Shown here piece by piece: positions 62,301 to 64,000 of a DNA stretch of 64,000 nucleotides (its first letter is position 1; each line of letters starts with the position of its first letter). The stretch lies in contig NZ_JACLAL010000002.1 of the NCBI RefSeq assembly GCF_014280875.1, forward strand, positions 558,001 through 622,000, written 5' to 3'. The notes under the pieces are model-generated. The model did no database searches, had not been told where the DNA came from, and saw only the letters and a program-made list of their open reading frames with translations. Origin of the DNA: Paenirhizobium daejeonense (lineage in GTDB: Bacteria; Pseudomonadota; Alphaproteobacteria; Rhizobiales; Rhizobiaceae). Position numbers and translations under genes: made by a program.

Positions 62301-62428
62301 CGATCGATCGAGGCATTCCGACTGCCCGACAGCGAAAGCCGTGCAGCAAAGGCCCTGACAAGGCTGTCGTCGTCGCCCGCAAAAGGCGCATTGAATTGCG
62401 GAAAATCTGGCATGGCATTCTTGAGCAT
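59309..62428 (-). CDS. putA: Bifunctional proline dehydrogenase / L-glutamate-gamma-semialdehyde dehydrogenase
   Basis: A 1039-residue PutA. The PRODH domain (about 150-460) has YLATHHDRVMRELVPDLLKL, IQAYQKRAPQVIDYIDGLCQ and RLVKGAYWDTEVKRAQERGL, which bind FAD and proline. The ALDH domain (about 510-970) has the catalytic Cys in SAFRSAGQRCSALRILYLQE and the general-base Glu in LIAETGGINAMIVDATALAE. It oxidises proline to glutamate. It lacks the N-terminal DNA-binding domain of enterobacterial PutA; control is by the divergent Lrp-type gene. ATG 62428 has GGAGG five bases upstream. Confidence 0.95.
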   Translation of the reverse strand: MLKNAMPDFPQFNAPFAGDDDSLVRAFAARLSLSGSRNASIDRRATRFIEAIRGNSGSVGGVEDFLREYGLSTREGLALMVLAEALLRVPDALTQDRLIEDKLKEGGWSEHEAHGDSWFVSASAWALGLSARVIRPGETPEGVVRGLVKRLGLPTVRSATKQAMRFLGHHFVLGETMKDALSRAAKSEEKGYRHSFDMLGEGARTAEDAKRYFKSYADSIQSIGAFMTKHGKSKQLPDRMGISVKLSALHPRYLATHHDRVMRELVPDLLKLAQMAKAHQLNFTVDAEEADRLELSLDVIAAVFADPSLAGWDGFGLAIQAYQKRAPQVIDYIDGLCQTYNRRMMVRLVKGAYWDTEVKRAQERGLDDYPVWTRKPATDLSYLNCASKLLDKRARIFPQFATHNALTVSSILELAGADRSGFEFQRLHGMGEALYDSLLSSNERIACRIYAPVGGYRDLLAYLVRRLLENGANSSFVAVAGDKNVPIAKLLERPAERLGLDQGASARHSQIPLPKELYGKRRNSAGFEFGHRESLAALMARLATENKSVDAAPLVPGAAGQTEVVNVLSPSDRSRKVGTVRNAALADVDRAFVTGRKGFASWSRQPAEARAACLEKMGDLLEQNRDRLLVLLAAEAGKTLDDGIAEIREAVDFCRYYAEQARTLFAEPEAMPGPTGESNRLLWRGRGVFACISPWNFPLAIFLGQIAAALVAGNAVVAKPAPQTPLIAFEAVKLFHKAGVPADVLMFLPGGPDIGAAISAHPQLAGLAFTGSTGTAQAINRTLAAKNGPIVPLIAETGGINAMIVDATALAEQVADDVVMSAFRSAGQRCSALRILYLQEDIADGMLEMIEGAARELNLGDPAMTTTDVGPIIDEKQTAMLKSHVDEMRKTQKVRYSGQVPNSGNFFAPQIIELDKPEALTKEVFGPVLHVVRWKAKDLPKVIESVASTGYGLTLGVHSRIEATIRAVTDALDTGNVYINRNMIGAVVGTQPFGGSGLSGTGFKAGGPAYLMRFALEQVVSVNTAAAGGNASLIAMGEG

Positions 62429-62538
62429 CGTCACCTCCGTGTTATCGGCAACCTACAGAGAGATTAATAGCATTTCTCACTGATTTTTGGCATAAATACC
62501 GCTGCTACCCCTGGGAAACTTGAAAAAGATAGAGACTA

Positions 62539-63000
62539 ATGAAAGAGCTGGACCGCCTCGACCGCAAGATCCTCCGTACCCTGCAGAAGGAAGGGCGGCT
62601 CACCAACATCGAACTTGCCGAACGCGTCCACCTTTCACCGACAGCAACAGGCGAGCGCGTCAGGCGACTGACACGGGACGGCTTTATCACGGGCTACATG
62701 GCGGTGCTCTCTCCGCAGAAGCTGGGACGAGGTCTGCTCGTCTTCATCGAGGTCAAGCTGGACCGCACCACGCCCGATATCTTCGACGCCTTCGCCGCCG
62801 CCGTCAAACGCTCCGATGACGTAATGGAATGCCATATGGTGGCGGGTGGTTTCGACTATCTGGTGAAGGCGCGCGTCGCCGGCATGGAGGCCTACCGCCA
62901 GTTTCTTTCGGAAGTCATCCTGCCTCTTCCGGGCGTGCGCGAAACGCATACCTATGCTGTTATGGAAGAGGTAAAATCGGGCTCATCCCTGCCAATTTAA
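62539..63000 (+). CDS. putR: Lrp/AsnC-family regulator, probably PutR
   Basis: A 153-residue Lrp regulator. The winged helix is LDRLDRKILRTLQKEGRLTN then LAERVHLSPTATGERVRRLT; the RAM domain follows. It diverges from putA with a 110-base gap, the arrangement of rhizobial putR, whose product activates putA when proline is present. The symbol is by this context. The ribosome site (AGAGA) is weak. Confidence 0.85.
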   Translation: MKELDRLDRKILRTLQKEGRLTNIELAERVHLSPTATGERVRRLTRDGFITGYMAVLSPQKLGRGLLVFIEVKLDRTTPDIFDAFAAAVKRSDDVMECHMVAGGFDYLVKARVAGMEAYRQFLSEVILPLPGVRETHTYAVMEEVKSGSSLPI

Positions 63001-63113
63001 GTTTACAGCAACACTCTGATTTTGCCCAAGAAATTAACAATTCACCAATGCTGCTTGAATTTTAACCTATGGAGTATGAAAAAACGCTGGCTTTTCGTTT
63101 CAACTGATATATT

Positions 63114-63127
63114 TGTTAACGTTAACA
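63114..63127. promoter_or_regulatory. 14-bp perfect palindrome upstream of the LuxR-type gene
   Basis: TGTTAACGTTAACA, 34 bases ahead of the ATG at 63162, in an AT-rich stretch. It is a candidate operator, possibly for autoregulation. No -10/-35 pair can be placed confidently around it. Confidence 0.45.
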
Positions 63128-63161
63128 TACTTGTGTTTATCAACTTTCGATAGTCTTCATT

Positions 63162-63881
63162 ATGATCGCGGAACGTCAGTCGCTCCTCAGCGACGAAATT
63201 TCGAATAGTAGGACGCGTCCAGATTTCATGCGCGGAATGGTGCGTGTCTCACGGGAGTTCGGCCTCGATCACATAACGATTATGTCTAGCCCTGGGCCGA
63301 GCGACAGGCTTCTGGCTCCATTCATGCTTGAAAGCACGCTGCCCGCGCAATTCGGCCGTGAATTCGACAAAAACTACTTCCTCCGCGCATGCCCCATCCT
63401 GCCGCGCCTCAGTCAATCGATCCTGCCTCAGACGTGGCACCTGAAGGATGACGATTGCCCGAACGGCCGCAGTTTTCCGCCTGCGATGAAAGACCTGATG
63501 GAGCGTTACGGCGTTGTTATGGGAATGATCTTCCCGGTGACGTCTGTCGATGGCAACCGCTTCCTGCTCCGATATGATGGCGACCGCCCTCGCCTGTCGC
63601 AGGTGGAGCTGAATGAGCTCAACATGATCAGCCTGCATGCCTTCGACGTATTCGATCGCATGCGCCGCGCCGAGGTTGCCAATCCCAACCTCCTCTCCGC
63701 CCGGGAACTGGAAGTCCTGCGTTGGACCGCCCAGGGCAAGACCTCCATCGAAATCGGCCAGATTCTTTCCCTCTCGGACCACACGATCAATGCCTACATG
63801 ACGAATGCCATCAAAAAGCTTGATTGCGTGAACAGGACACAGTTGGTGGCCAAGGCCATACGTCTAAAGCTCATCAACTAG
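63162..63881 (+). CDS. LuxR-family transcriptional regulator
   Basis: A 239-residue regulator. Residues ~20-160 look like an autoinducer-binding (PAS-like) domain, with DHITIMSSPGPSDRLLAPFM and LPQTWHLKDDDCPNGRSFPP; the C-terminal LuxR helix-turn-helix is LSARELEVLRWTAQGKTSIE and IGQILSLSDHTINAYMTNAI. No signal-synthase gene is seen within the window, so it may be a LuxR solo or respond to another ligand (VisR-like proteins have the same form). A 14-bp palindrome lies just upstream. Confidence 0.88.
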   Translation: MIAERQSLLSDEISNSRTRPDFMRGMVRVSREFGLDHITIMSSPGPSDRLLAPFMLESTLPAQFGREFDKNYFLRACPILPRLSQSILPQTWHLKDDDCPNGRSFPPAMKDLMERYGVVMGMIFPVTSVDGNRFLLRYDGDRPRLSQVELNELNMISLHAFDVFDRMRRAEVANPNLLSARELEVLRWTAQGKTSIEIGQILSLSDHTINAYMTNAIKKLDCVNRTQLVAKAIRLKLIN

Positions 63882-64000
63882 CTGCTGTTTCGTCCCGACA
63901 TGCCGTGGCCAGCAGGGGGGAACAGTCGTCGTGCCGCTTCGTTTTGACCAGTTCGTACAACGGGAATTTCAGGATTGCGCAACCGTCGGGCTGGATGAGC

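Noticed and set aside
63875..64000. Open frame running off the right edge on the minus strand, and a GTG frame at 63931 on the plus strand
   Set aside because: Both are too short to judge, and neither gives recognisable sequence; the 119 bases after the LuxR-type gene cannot be assigned.

Overview
This 64 kb window is a chromosomal segment of a high-GC alphaproteobacterium of the Rhizobiaceae (Rhizobium/Agrobacterium/Sinorhizobium group). The evidence is the fused anthranilate synthase TrpE(G) behind a trpL attenuator whose 14-residue peptide ends WWWAR, the MoxR-DUF58-DUF4159 operon, the cca-NUDIX-DUF1285 block, the carboxyspermidine gene pair, and interspersed repeats of rhizobial type. Genes are dense, in short operons on both strands, and nearly all look like core metabolism. 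I saw no tRNA, rRNA, CRISPR array, insertion sequence or prophage.

Layout. 0-8 kb: the start of petA (Rieske protein) leaving the window, an EEP-fold membrane protein, two paralogous half-size ABC exporters, a FucP/GluP-type sugar permease and a pair of half-size YdcZ/DMT transporters. 8-15 kb: trmL, a putative serine hydrolase with a long Pro/Ala/Glu-rich tail, hemF, small proteins, and the cca/NUDIX/DUF1285 operon. 15-22 kb: the MoxR operon. 22-31 kb: two GNAT acetyltransferases, glutathionyl-hydroquinone reductase, NUDIX, a phosphoesterase, a TetR regulator, leuA with a leucine-rich leader peptide and a coupled hydrolase, and BenE. 31-34 kb: carboxyspermidine decarboxylase and dehydrogenase (spermidine synthesis). 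34.1-36.0 kb: an accessory island, low in GC, with a DUF5343-HEPN(Swt1) gene pair and a broken VapC. 36-49 kb: clpP, an Lrp/dehydrogenase divergent pair, an acyl-CoA dehydrogenase with an HxlR regulator, an FAD/GcvT oxidase, selO, hupE, queF, a CDF transporter and a tyrosine phosphatase. 49-52 kb: trpE(G) and its attenuator, with a duplicated trpE(G) 3' end enclosing a small membrane-protein gene. 52-64 kb: an extensin-like protein, a TonB-dependent haem-type receptor, fhs, UPF0114, a periplasmic ClpP-like protein, putA with its divergent Lrp regulator, and a LuxR-type regulator.

The observations I rate highest are: (1) the DUF5343-HEPN pair, a candidate RNase-based defence or toxin module, inside an island bounded by two nearly identical inverted terminators; (2) a 0.56 kb insert bounded by an ancestral and a replacement copy of the trpE(G) 3' end; (3) a leuA leader peptide that appears to be transcribed leaderless, like trpL, with mutually exclusive hairpins; and (4) a paired palindrome that overlaps the TonB-receptor promoter.
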